Source: JAGREO01 sp020446285 (GTDB lineage: Bacteria > Pseudomonadota > Alphaproteobacteria > Geminicoccales > Geminicoccaceae). Taken from it: DNA of 64,000 bases. The notes under the pieces were generated by a model. The model was not told where the DNA came from and ran no database searches. It worked only from the letters and a program-made list of their open reading frames with translations. This document shows positions 43,752 through 51,876 of the stretch, piece after piece; positions within the stretch are counted from its first letter, which is position 1, and each line of letters opens with the position of its first letter. The DNA lies in the NCBI GenBank assembly GCA_041398005.1, contig JAWKVP010000007.1, positions 118,522 to 182,521 of the forward strand. Direction: 5' to 3'. The translations under genes were made by a program, and so were the position numbers.

Positions 43752-44228
43752 TCATGCTTCGTTTTCCGCTCCCCGCATCCGTTCGAAAACCAGACGCGGC
43801 AGCATCCGCCCCGGTATCGACCCGGACGGCTCGGATCCGCCCGCGCGAAAGCCCAGGCGGCGATAGAACCCCTCCGCATGCGGATCGCTCACGACAATGA
43901 GCCGGGCAGCGTTCGAACATGCAAGGGCCGAATGAAACAGTTTTCTGCCGATGCCGCCACCGATGGCTTCGGGAGCGACGAAAAGCGCCTCGATTTCGCC
44001 GGGATCGTCCCTGCCCATGCGGATGAATCCGCAAGTATGCCGCTTGTGACGCGCAACGAGGACGATGTCATCGACGAGTGCCGCGGCCGGCAGACGCAGT
44101 TCCCCGACACAGGATGCGAGGAACGCGTCGTCATACCCCCAATGCGCCTTCGAGCGCAGCGCGAGTGCCTCGAGCGCTTCAAGATCGCCCGGGCCCGCGG
44201 CCTCGATCGAAACATCCCCGATCATCAT
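43752..44228 (-). CDS. GNAT-family acetyltransferase
   Basis: A 158-residue acetyltransferase. The acetyl-CoA site is in ALFVAPEAIGGGIGRKLF near 80-97, followed by DPHAEGFYRRLGF near 123. It starts at ATG 44228 (MMIGDVSIE). It ends 22 bases before the SDR start, so it could be the first gene of the GNAT-SDR-smoS run. Acceptor unknown. Confidence 0.87.
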   Translation of the reverse strand: MMIGDVSIEAAGPGDLEALEALALRSKAHWGYDDAFLASCVGELRLPAAALVDDIVLVARHKRHTCGFIRMGRDDPGEIEALFVAPEAIGGGIGRKLFHSALACSNAARLIVVSDPHAEGFYRRLGFRAGGSEPSGSIPGRMLPRLVFERMRGAENEA

Positions 44229-44320
44229 CCGCTCCGCTCCGCTTCCGTCATGCGACGGGTGAACCATCATCGCATGGCATTCGATCGGAAGCGACCGGCG
44301 ATATTGTCCCGCCTGCCGGC

Positions 44321-45211
44321 TCAGGCTGCCTTGGGCAGATCGGGAACCCGTTCGAGAACCTCGAACGCGTCATGCCGCACGAAATTGTTCTGCATCGCGT
44401 CCTTGAGGAGATCCTCGGTGATCGTGCCGTTCTCGACACATTCCTTCAGCAGGCCGAAGAACAAATTCTCCTGATTGCGGTCCGGATGGCTCTTGTAGGT
44501 GCCGAGCAGGCCATAGGGGCCGAACAGCTTGCGCCGGGCGAACATGATCCAGGCAAGCGGCGAATAGGGATTGTTCTCGGCGGGCACGAAGTCGACGGGC
44601 AGGCCCGACTTCCACGGCTGGGTCTTGCGCCGGGTGTTGTGGATCATCCGGGTCTCGGGGCTGAGCTTGTCGAAATCGTTCCAGACGGGCTCGAGCTGGC
44701 CGATCGTCGCCTCGGGCTGATAGCCGAGATTCATCCAGGTCTTGTATTCCCGCTCGCGCCGGAACAAAGCATCGAAATCCTCGGAAACCTTCCAGTTTTC
44801 CAGCTTGGCGCAATCCATCAGCATCACCGACGATGCCGGATGACCGGCCCGGTAGCAGCAGCAGACGGATTTCCCCTGCATGTCGCGTTCGAGCAGCTCG
44901 CCGACATCGCCGACGGCGAAGACATCGGGATCCACCACCACCGCCCGGCCTTCATAGTTCATGAGTTCGGGGGGCATGAAGCGCAGCGGCGTGAACGACT
45001 GGAGATCGTCATTGAGCCAGGTCCGGCTCACGCCGTCGCGCAGATAATCCCGCCCCTCATACTTGCCGAAGATATCCATGTGGTCCTTCAGCTCGATGAG
45101 CTCGACATCGAATGTGTCCGGCCTGCGCGAATTGCGGCGCATGGAATGGGCCGATACCAGGGCACCCACATACTGTTTGTGGTTGGTGTGGATGAAGACC
45201 TTGGGCTTCAT
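44321..45211 (-). CDS. Glycosyltransferase, GT8-like
   Basis: A 296-residue soluble protein starting MKPKVFIHTNHKQYVGALVSA, the opening of GT-A fold transferases. The DxD-type motif VVVDPDVFAVGD is near residue 93 and a C-terminal HNTRRKTQPW stretch near 190 resembles the family 8 HxxGxxKPW element. AAGGA lies ten bases before ATG 45211. It follows the sulfotransferase gene on the same strand with a 38-base gap. Donor and acceptor are unknown. Confidence 0.72.
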   Translation of the reverse strand: MKPKVFIHTNHKQYVGALVSAHSMRRNSRRPDTFDVELIELKDHMDIFGKYEGRDYLRDGVSRTWLNDDLQSFTPLRFMPPELMNYEGRAVVVDPDVFAVGDVGELLERDMQGKSVCCCYRAGHPASSVMLMDCAKLENWKVSEDFDALFRREREYKTWMNLGYQPEATIGQLEPVWNDFDKLSPETRMIHNTRRKTQPWKSGLPVDFVPAENNPYSPLAWIMFARRKLFGPYGLLGTYKSHPDRNQENLFFGLLKECVENGTITEDLLKDAMQNNFVRHDAFEVLERVPDLPKAA

Positions 45212-45249
45212 GGACTGCTTTCCTTCAAGCTCGCATGCCTGCTCTGTTG

Positions 45250-46194
45250 TCACGCGCCGATGGCCTTGTGACCGTCGACGCCCTCCTTCCGGCCGTAGCC
45301 GAAGCCGGGAAGAAGATCACGGCCGATCATCGCCTCGATCTGCTCGATCTGGCCGTCCTCGAAATAGTCGCGGAAACCGCCGACCTTGGCGCGGCGGACC
45401 TTGAACGAATTGGGATTGTTTTTGTCCTTGGCCTTCATCCGGCTGCCGGAAAGCCAGAATACGCGCTTTTCCTCGAGCTTGCGCATGTTCTCGACGCTCG
45501 CGAATTCCACGCAGTCGGCCAGTTCGGCGTCGGTGGGATCGGCGCCGACGAAGCGAAGGACGCGGCCGAGCTCGCGGGCCGTATCGTTCCTGAGATCCTC
45601 GTAGCGGACGACCAGAACCTCGCCGATCGCCTCGAGCTCGCGCGCCCAGCCATTGAGAAAGCCGATGATCTTGGGCAGGCCGGAGCCGTCATGCATGACG
45701 AAATCGAACACCGATACGTCGGCGCCATGCTCGGGATAATCGTTCAGCCCCTTCTTGGCCGAGCGCATCCGGTATTTCCACTGGAAGAACTGGGATACGG
45801 CCGTGTCGCGCGGATCGCGCACGAGAAGAACGACCTTCTTGCCGTAGAAATCGCTCTTGTCGTCGGTGTTGCCGGTATAGTCCTTGAGGTAATTGTCATG
45901 CGTGAAGAAGAGGCGCGGGATGCGACTGTCCTTCTTCGCCAGATTGTCGAAGCCGATAAAGGCCGCCTGCGAGAGATCGTGGCGTTTCTGATAGAAGCGC
46001 GACATCAGCATGCGCAGCCATGTGCGGCCGCTCTTGCCAAAGGACACGATGACCGCATCGGCGAGGTCGAGCTTGCGCTTTTCCTCCTTGCCGCGCAGGC
46101 GACGCTCAAGCTTGCGGCGATCCTCGGTGGAGAGGAAGAACGCCGAGCGCGTGATCAGCTCGCGGCTGATCTTTTTCCAGAGCACCTGCCACAT
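45250..46194 (-). CDS. Sulfotransferase family protein
   Basis: Transfers sulfate from PAPS to a carbohydrate or similar acceptor. It has 314 residues. The 5'-phosphosulfate loop VSFGKSGRTWLRMLMSRF is near residue 50 and the 3'-phosphate motif VLLVRDPRDTAVSQF near 125, both diagnostic. VVRYEDLRND is near 200. I start at ATG 46194 (MWQVLWKK); GTG 46230 would add 12 residues and neither has a clear ribosome site. Paired with the GT8-like gene downstream. Confidence 0.88.
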   Translation of the reverse strand: MWQVLWKKISRELITRSAFFLSTEDRRKLERRLRGKEEKRKLDLADAVIVSFGKSGRTWLRMLMSRFYQKRHDLSQAAFIGFDNLAKKDSRIPRLFFTHDNYLKDYTGNTDDKSDFYGKKVVLLVRDPRDTAVSQFFQWKYRMRSAKKGLNDYPEHGADVSVFDFVMHDGSGLPKIIGFLNGWARELEAIGEVLVVRYEDLRNDTARELGRVLRFVGADPTDAELADCVEFASVENMRKLEEKRVFWLSGSRMKAKDKNNPNSFKVRRAKVGGFRDYFEDGQIEQIEAMIGRDLLPGFGYGRKEGVDGHKAIGA

Positions 46195-46235
46195 GAAACC
46201 GGTCCGAAGAGAATTTGGAGTCTGTCGCACTGCCT

Positions 46236-46310
46236 ATACACATCGAACGACCGGTCGGCAATCCGCACGCCCCGCTACCGCGTGCTGCAATGCAGCAATA
46301 CACATGAACG
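46236..46310. promoter_or_regulatory. Direct repeats upstream of the sulfotransferase gene
   Basis: ATACACATCGAACG (46236-46249) and ATACACATGAACG (46298-46310) are near-identical direct repeats in the 145-bp gap between the unknown basic protein gene and the sulfotransferase gene. GCTGCAATGCAGC lies between them. Position fits regulator sites, but only two copies are seen. Confidence 0.25.
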
Positions 46311-46375
46311 TGACATTTCGGTGACCCTGCATGAAGGAGGATGAAGCGCGGGCAAACGCATTCTCCCCGATCTTC

Positions 46376-47194
46376 TTACGGCGCTCGCGGCGGGTTGTTG
46401 CGGTCGGGTTTTTCGGTTCTGTGGCTGCGTTTGTTCTTCTGCCTCTGCTTCGGCAGCGGGGTGAGTGTTGCCTGCAGGTTTTGTTCGAGGAGGGTGTTGC
46501 CGCTCTGGTTGAGGGTGGAGCTGCGCAGGGCGGCGGCCTTGCGGGCGATGGCGGTCTGGGTGGGGCGGTGTTTGCCGGTGACGGGGAGGCCGTCGGGATC
46601 GCTCAACCGTTCGGCGACGCCATCGATGATCGCCGACTCGATGTTGCGCAGGCGCGAGGTGAAGCGCTCGGCAAAGAGCTCCTCGTGGGTCGGCTCGAAG
46701 TCTGCGAGATCAGCGGGTGGAGCGGGAAGCTCCGGGGCCGGTTGCGGCGCGGGTGGCTGCATGGCCTTGATGGCCTTGCGCCGTGCCCGGCGTTTCGCTC
46801 TCAGGCTTTTCAGCAGCAGGTCGAGTGCGCGCTCGACGGGATCGAGGCCCGCCACTTCGAAGCAGTAATGGGCGAAGCAGACGAACCGGAAGTTGATCGG
46901 TTCGGCCATCAGCGCACGCTCGAAGCATGATCGCACGATCGGCCGCAGGAATGTCCGGTAGGCCTCTTGATCTTCCTCATCATCGCAACACTGCCATGTG
47001 GCAACGAGTGTCGCGATGAGGGGTTCGCACAGAAGCGCCTCCACCATCTCCTCGCCCAGCCCGTCGGCAACGGGCGGCGGTCCACCCTTGCCCGCCCGCG
47101 CCGCCTGCCAGCAAAACCGCATGAAATCACGCGGCCGCCATGATGAAAGGGCGGAGCAGAGCTCGGGATTGGTGAGGGAGGTTTGAATGGACAT
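46376..47194 (-). CDS. Hypothetical protein with proline linker and basic tail
   Basis: A 272-residue protein not recognised. Residues 1-135 form a compact region rich in Cys and aromatic residues (FMRFCWQAARAGKGG, ATWQCCDDEED, FVCFAHYCFEVAGLDP). Then come a basic stretch (LRAKRRARRKAIKAM), a Pro/Ala linker near 145-160, an acidic helix region and a strongly basic tail from about 240. The basic segments suggest nucleic-acid or membrane contact. No adjacent gene points to a role. Confidence 0.6.
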   Translation of the reverse strand: MSIQTSLTNPELCSALSSWRPRDFMRFCWQAARAGKGGPPPVADGLGEEMVEALLCEPLIATLVATWQCCDDEEDQEAYRTFLRPIVRSCFERALMAEPINFRFVCFAHYCFEVAGLDPVERALDLLLKSLRAKRRARRKAIKAMQPPAPQPAPELPAPPADLADFEPTHEELFAERFTSRLRNIESAIIDGVAERLSDPDGLPVTGKHRPTQTAIARKAAALRSSTLNQSGNTLLEQNLQATLTPLPKQRQKNKRSHRTEKPDRNNPPRAP

Positions 47195-47241
47195 GTTCCC
47201 ATGATAGGAAACAAGTCAGGTGAGGTCAAGGGGAAAGTTTT

Positions 47242-47286
47242 GGGAAAAGGGGAAGGGAAGGGGAAAGAGAAGCAAGAGGAAAAGAC
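47242..47286. other. Polypurine tract
   Basis: A run of A and G on the plus strand interrupted once, by C at 47273; 47242-47272 is 31 uninterrupted purines. It lies just beyond the ABC exporter terminator stem. No coding potential. Confidence 0.8.
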
Positions 47287-47309
47287 AAGGGACCGTGGCG
47301 GTCCCTTGA
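47287..47309 (-). terminator. Terminator downstream of the ABC exporter gene
   Basis: Perfect 10-bp stem CAAGGGACCG / CGGTCCCTTG with a three-base loop. On the minus strand it is followed by TCTTTTCCTC and a long pyrimidine run instead of pure T. It lies 93 bases past the exporter stop. Confidence 0.6.
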
Positions 47310-47401
47310 CCCGGCCGTTAGTTTGGCGGCGGTGCTTCCGTACGGGCGGGAGAGTTTACGGTCGGTGTGGGGTGTTGGACCGGGGTGTTGGGGGGGGTGT
47401 G

Positions 47402-49153
47402 CTATTCGCTGACTGTTTCCTTTACCCGCGCCTTTCCGTCCTCCACCACATAGATCCTGTCGGCGACATCGAGGAGTTCGTGGCGGTGGCTGATGGTGAG
47501 AACGGCGATGTCACGGGAGAGGCGGCGGATTTCGCCGGCGATGGCAATGGCGGTGGCGGGGTCGAGGGCGCTCGTGACCTCGTCGAGAATGAGGAGACGG
47601 GGTTGGTGGACCAGCGCGCGGGCAAGTGCCAGACGCTGGCGCTGGCCGCCGGAGAGGCGTCCGCCGCGCTCGCCGACGACTTCCTCGAGGCCGCCCGGCA
47701 GCGAACGGACGAATTCGTCGACACCTGACAAGGTGAGGACCCGCCACAGACGTTCGTCCGGAATGTCGTCGCCGAGAGTGAGATTTTCCCGGATCGAGTC
47801 ATGCAGCAGCACCACATCCTGCGGAACATAGCCGACCAGACGGCGCCAGCTGTTCAGGTCGATCTCTTCGAGCGGCCTGTCATCGATGAGAATGTCGCCG
47901 GTGCGTGACTGATGGAGCCCGAGAAGCAGATCGATGATGGTCGTCTTGCCGCCGCCCGACGGGCCGGTGAGCACGGTGAGTTCATGCGCCTTCACATCGA
48001 GGTCGATGCCGCGCAGGACGGGGCGCTCGCTGTGCGCGAACTGGACGTCCCTGAAGCTTATGAGCCGCTCGAAGGTGGCGGGCGCCGTGCCGGGATTGGG
48101 TTCGAAATCGGCCGCGGTCTCGTCGATCAGCTCGCGTGCCGACCAGAATGCGCTCTCGACCAGAAGGGCCTTCTGGTAGGCCTTCTGCAGTTTCGCCACG
48201 GTCTGCACCGTGCGTGCGACGATGACGCCGGAGACCAGCAGTTCGGAAAGCGGAACGTCGAAGGTCGTCGAAAGCACATAGAAGCCGGTACCGAGAAAGA
48301 TCGCCATCACCGCGTCCTGCAGGTTGGCGACGGCTTCGCGCGCGATCACCTGCCGGCGCAGCGCCTTGCGGACGGCGCGGATCTTCTTGTCGAGCAATGC
48401 CGCGAACGGTGCCTGACGGTCCATCGCGCGGATGAGCTTGAGATTGCTCAGCGTATCCGAGAGGAAGATGAGGAGGTCGCGGGTGCGCCGGGTCTGGGCG
48501 AAGCCGGAGCGTTTGGCGAGCCGCACGAGCGAGTGCATCGCGACGATCATCACCAGTCCCATGGCGAAGGCGACGAGCGCCAGTTTCCACGAGACGACGA
48601 GTGCGACGATGGCGAATACCACGGACTGTGCGGCAAAGGCGAGGAAGGTGGCGGCCAGCACATAGGCTTCCGCCGCGCGGGTGGCGTCGTTGCTGACGAC
48701 CGTGGTGATCCGGCCGCTCGGCTGACGGATGAAGTAGCGCCAGCGCACCCGCATGAGATTGCGCACGACGTCGCGGCGGAGATCGCTCGCGACCTCGGCC
48801 GAGGTGAAGCCGACAAAGGACATGGCCGCCAGTGTGAGCAGGGACTTGAAGACCAGCGTGCCGACCATCAGCAGCAGCAGCGGCGCCAGTTCGACGGAAA
48901 GCCCGAGCCCGTCGATGATGCCGGTGACGATGCCGTGGGCGGGCGATCCGGCGTCGCCCTGACCGGTGGCGACCGTCACGATCGGCAGCAGCGTGGCGAG
49001 GCCCAGCCCCTCGATCAGGTTGGCGAAAACCAGACAGGCAAGTACCGCCCAGGCCCGCGTCGGGTTGGTCGAAAAGAAGATGCCGATCAGACCGCGCATG
49101 AATTCCTCGAAAATGGGCGCTGCGCCAAGGGTCCAGTGAATCGAACCCGACAT
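47402..49153 (-). CDS. ABC exporter (fused permease and ATPase)
   Basis: A 583-residue type IV exporter half-transporter that works as a dimer. Six transmembrane helices span residues 20-310. The ATPase has Walker A LTGPSGGGKTTIIDLLLG near 388, Q-loop GYVPQDVVL, signature LSGGQRQRLALARAL near 490 and Walker B LLILDEVTSALD. It resembles lipid- or glycan-exporting (MsbA-like) proteins. The substrate is unknown. The start codon (49151-49153) lies in one arm of a 14-bp inverted repeat. A later ATG at 49099 is possible. Confidence 0.9.
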   Translation of the reverse strand: MSGSIHWTLGAAPIFEEFMRGLIGIFFSTNPTRAWAVLACLVFANLIEGLGLATLLPIVTVATGQGDAGSPAHGIVTGIIDGLGLSVELAPLLLLMVGTLVFKSLLTLAAMSFVGFTSAEVASDLRRDVVRNLMRVRWRYFIRQPSGRITTVVSNDATRAAEAYVLAATFLAFAAQSVVFAIVALVVSWKLALVAFAMGLVMIVAMHSLVRLAKRSGFAQTRRTRDLLIFLSDTLSNLKLIRAMDRQAPFAALLDKKIRAVRKALRRQVIAREAVANLQDAVMAIFLGTGFYVLSTTFDVPLSELLVSGVIVARTVQTVAKLQKAYQKALLVESAFWSARELIDETAADFEPNPGTAPATFERLISFRDVQFAHSERPVLRGIDLDVKAHELTVLTGPSGGGKTTIIDLLLGLHQSRTGDILIDDRPLEEIDLNSWRRLVGYVPQDVVLLHDSIRENLTLGDDIPDERLWRVLTLSGVDEFVRSLPGGLEEVVGERGGRLSGGQRQRLALARALVHQPRLLILDEVTSALDPATAIAIAGEIRRLSRDIAVLTISHRHELLDVADRIYVVEDGKARVKETVSE

Positions 49154-49207
49154 TTGAATCCCGCAGCCGACGAGGCAAGGGCGCGGTTATTACATTCAAA
49201 TGTCGGG
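49146..49207. promoter_or_regulatory. Inverted repeat enclosing the ABC exporter start
   Basis: CCCGACATTTGAAT (49146-49159) and its exact complement (49194-49207) are separated by 34 bases. The annotated ATG lies in the downstream arm, so the mRNA hairpin would hide start and ribosome site. Alternatively it is a protein-binding site. Confidence 0.55.
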
Positions 49208-49312
49208 ATCATTTGATCCACCACAAGGTAACGCTCGTGGCACGTTTTGTCAGAAACGTACCACGAGGCCGGATACAGGATCGGCGCCGATGCAACAAGC
49301 CGGGGGTTGCGA

Positions 49313-50815
49313 TCAGGTTTCCGCGAAACGCGCGCGAAGCTCCGTCTTCAACACCTTGCCGTAATTGTTTTTCGGCAGCCCGGTGAGCCTGACATATGTC
49401 TTCGGGCGCTTGAACCGGGCGATGTGATCGAGGCAATGCCGGTCGAGTTCGCAATCCTCCGTCGGCGATGCCTCGACGATACATGCGACAATGCGCTCCC
49501 CCCATTCCGGATCGGGAATGCCGATCACCGACACCTCGCGGATGCCCGCATGGCGCAGCAGCACTTCCTCGACCTCGCGCGGATAGACATTGGTGCCGCC
49601 GGAGATGATGAGATCCTTCGAGCGATCCTTGAGGGTGACGAATCCGTCCTCGTCCATCTCGCCGACATCGCCCGTCCGCAGCCAGCCATCGCCCATGGTG
49701 CGCCGCGTCGCTTCCGGATCGCGCCAGTAGCCGGGCACGACGGAGGCACCGCGCGCCATGATCTCGCCGCGTTCGCCCTTGGGCAAGGCCAGACCCTGCG
49801 CATCACCGATCCGCACCTCGACCACGGTCTGCGCGGTTCCCGCCGATTGCAGCCGCTCGCGATAGCGCGGGTGGCCGGTATTGGCGTGGGCCGCCTTGTC
49901 CAGGGCGGTGATCGTCATGGGGCTTTCACCCTGGCCGTAGAGCTGCGCGAAGCGGTGGCCGAAGGTCGCGTGTGCCTCATCGAGATCGGCGAGATACATG
50001 GGCGCACCACCATAGACGACCGTCTTGAGATTGCGCCAGTCACCGCCGTGCTCGCGGACATGGCGGGTGAGGCGCTTGACCATGGTCGGTGCGGCGAACA
50101 TCGTCGTGCCGGGCCGGCGGGCGATGCCGTGTTCGATCTCCCGCGGATCGAAGCCGCCGCTCTCCGGCACGACCTGTACGGCACCCCTGGCCGCATGCGG
50201 GAACATGTAGAGCCCGGATCCGTGCGAAAGGGGGGCTGCGTGGAAGATCGCGTCGCCTTCGCCGATCGTGTCGATGTCGATGAAATAGGAATAGGTCATC
50301 GCCCGGATATTGCCGTGGGTGATCATCGCCCCCTTGGGCCGGCCGGTCGTGCCGCTCGTATAGAAGAGCCAGGCGAGATCGTCCCGGTCGCGGGGCACGA
50401 GCGCGATGGGATCGGCCTCGAGGGCATGGCGATAGTCCGCAGCGTCGACCGTCAGGACCCGGCAGGCGCAATCGAGGCTGGCGGTGAACTTCTCCTCGCT
50501 CACCACGAGGCCGGCCTCGCTGTGCGCGATGGCGAATGCGAGTTCGTGCGGGTGGAGTTTTGCATTGACCGGAACCGCGGCGAGGCCGGCCCACCAGCAG
50601 GCGAGTGCTGTTTCGATGTATTCGGCGCGGTTGGTGAGGATGATGGCGACCCGTGCGCCGGGTTCGAGCCCGGCACGCGAGCGCATCCAGCCGCCCAGCC
50701 GCGCCGCGCGACCGGCCAGCAGCGCATGGCTGCAGAAGGTTTCGCCGCCGATGGCCACGCCCGCTTCCGCGCCGCTTCGAAGCGCGTTTCGTTCGAACAT
50801 GTGCGCTACGTTCAA
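49313..50815 (-). CDS. Acyl-CoA synthetase / AMP-dependent ligase
   Basis: Activates a carboxylic acid to an acyl-adenylate and then a CoA thioester. It has 500 residues. The ATP motif is FYTSGTTGRPKGAMITH near 173. LYGQGESPM, DGWLRTGDVG near 375 and the late hinge KDRSKDLIISGGTNVYPREVEE follow, and the catalytic Lys is in KNNYGKVLKTEL near the C-terminus. The substrate is not visible; sequence style is that of fatty-acyl or aryl-CoA ligases. It diverges from the GT2 gene, 86 bases apart. Confidence 0.92.
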   Translation of the reverse strand: MNVAHMFERNALRSGAEAGVAIGGETFCSHALLAGRAARLGGWMRSRAGLEPGARVAIILTNRAEYIETALACWWAGLAAVPVNAKLHPHELAFAIAHSEAGLVVSEEKFTASLDCACRVLTVDAADYRHALEADPIALVPRDRDDLAWLFYTSGTTGRPKGAMITHGNIRAMTYSYFIDIDTIGEGDAIFHAAPLSHGSGLYMFPHAARGAVQVVPESGGFDPREIEHGIARRPGTTMFAAPTMVKRLTRHVREHGGDWRNLKTVVYGGAPMYLADLDEAHATFGHRFAQLYGQGESPMTITALDKAAHANTGHPRYRERLQSAGTAQTVVEVRIGDAQGLALPKGERGEIMARGASVVPGYWRDPEATRRTMGDGWLRTGDVGEMDEDGFVTLKDRSKDLIISGGTNVYPREVEEVLLRHAGIREVSVIGIPDPEWGERIVACIVEASPTEDCELDRHCLDHIARFKRPKTYVRLTGLPKNNYGKVLKTELRARFAET

Positions 50816-50880
50816 GGTTTGCCCCCTTCGATGACAGTCCGGATGCAGATCGCCGGATCTTGTGGAAAAGCAATCAACAG

Positions 50881-50894
50881 TTGAATATGATCAA
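50881..50894. promoter_or_regulatory. Possible FNR/CRP-like box
   Basis: TTGAATATGATCAA differs from the FNR consensus TTGAT-N4-ATCAA at one fixed position. It lies in the 86-bp gap between the acyl-CoA synthetase and GT2 genes, only eight bases before the GT2 start and 66 before the synthetase start. The spacing suits regulation of the synthetase better. Confidence 0.3.
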
Positions 50895-50901
50895 CCCATG
50901 A

Positions 50902-51876
50902 TTGAATCCACGTTACCCCCTGCTCACCGTCATCATACTCACCCGCGACGAGGAGAAAAACCTCGTGCATGCGCTCGCCAGTCTGGCACCGCTGGACGCC
51001 GACATCTGGGTCATCGATTCGGGCAGCACCGATCGTACGGTGGAGATCGCCCGCGCGCATGGCTGCAACATCCTGCTTCGCGGCTGGACGAATCATGCCG
51101 ACCAGCTCAACCGGGCAATCGGCGAGATCGGATGCCGGAGCACCTGGTGCATGCGCCTCGACGCCGACGAGCGGCTGACCCCGGAGCTCGTCGACGAATT
51201 GCAGCGGGTGCTGCCGAAGATCGCCGGTGACGTGAACGGGCTGCTCGTGAAGCGACGCGTTCATTTCTGGGGGCGATGGATCCGCCATGGCGGTTATTAT
51301 CCCACATGGCTCCTGCGTTTGTGGCGCACCGGCACGGCCCATTGCGAGCCGCGCGGGATGGACGAGCACATGATCGTCGAGAGCGGGCGGGTCCGGCGTC
51401 TGGCAAACGACATCATCGACGAGAACATGAAGGGCCTCGGATTCTGGACAATCAAGCATGAGGGTTATGCGGCGCGCGAGGTGCGCGAACTGCTGGCCAT
51501 GGAACGGGGCGGGCGCAGCACCGGCATCGCCGGGCAGGCCGGGCGTCGCCGCTGGGCCAAGGAGCGGATCTATTCAGGGGCACCGCGCCTGTGGCGGGCC
51601 GCGGCCTACTGGTTCATGCGCTATTTCGTGCAGCTCGGTTTCCTCGACGGACGCGAGGGTGCTGTGTTCCATTTCCTGCAGGGGTTCTGGTATCGCTTTC
51701 TGGTGGATGCAAGGCTGATCGAGGCGGAACTTGCGGAACGATCCGCCGTGGTGGTCGCGCCCGAGCCCCGTCCGGCGCGGCTTCCTGCGGCCCGGCCGGG
51801 TCCGGCAGGACGGGCGGCAGATCAGGAGAAGGCGCGGTCCGGCGCCGGGCGAAGAGTGCCAGCAGCAGTGCCATGA
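50902..51876 (+). CDS. Family 2 glycosyltransferase, LPS-core (WaaE-like) type
   Basis: A 324-residue GT-A transferase. LTVIILTRDEEKNL at the N-terminus, VIDSGSTDRTVEIA near 37 and MRLDADERLTPEL near 83 give nucleotide and metal sites, and the layout resembles WaaE/KdtX beta-glucosyltransferases. A membrane-associated segment follows near 225-265. TTG 50902 must be the start or very near it: a stop codon directly precedes it and no ATG fits. The last 60 residues are low-complexity and read opposite to the Wzy-like gene. Confidence 0.85.
   Translation: MNPRYPLLTVIILTRDEEKNLVHALASLAPLDADIWVIDSGSTDRTVEIARAHGCNILLRGWTNHADQLNRAIGEIGCRSTWCMRLDADERLTPELVDELQRVLPKIAGDVNGLLVKRRVHFWGRWIRHGGYYPTWLLRLWRTGTAHCEPRGMDEHMIVESGRVRRLANDIIDENMKGLGFWTIKHEGYAAREVRELLAMERGGRSTGIAGQAGRRRWAKERIYSGAPRLWRAAAYWFMRYFVQLGFLDGREGAVFHFLQGFWYRFLVDARLIEAELAERSAVVVAPEPRPARLPAARPGPAGRAADQEKARSGAGRRVPAAVP

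Noticed and set aside
27269..44228. Cluster of SDR genes considered as one catabolic island
   Set aside because: They lie in separate transcription units on both strands, mixed with unrelated genes, with no shared regulator or boundary repeats.
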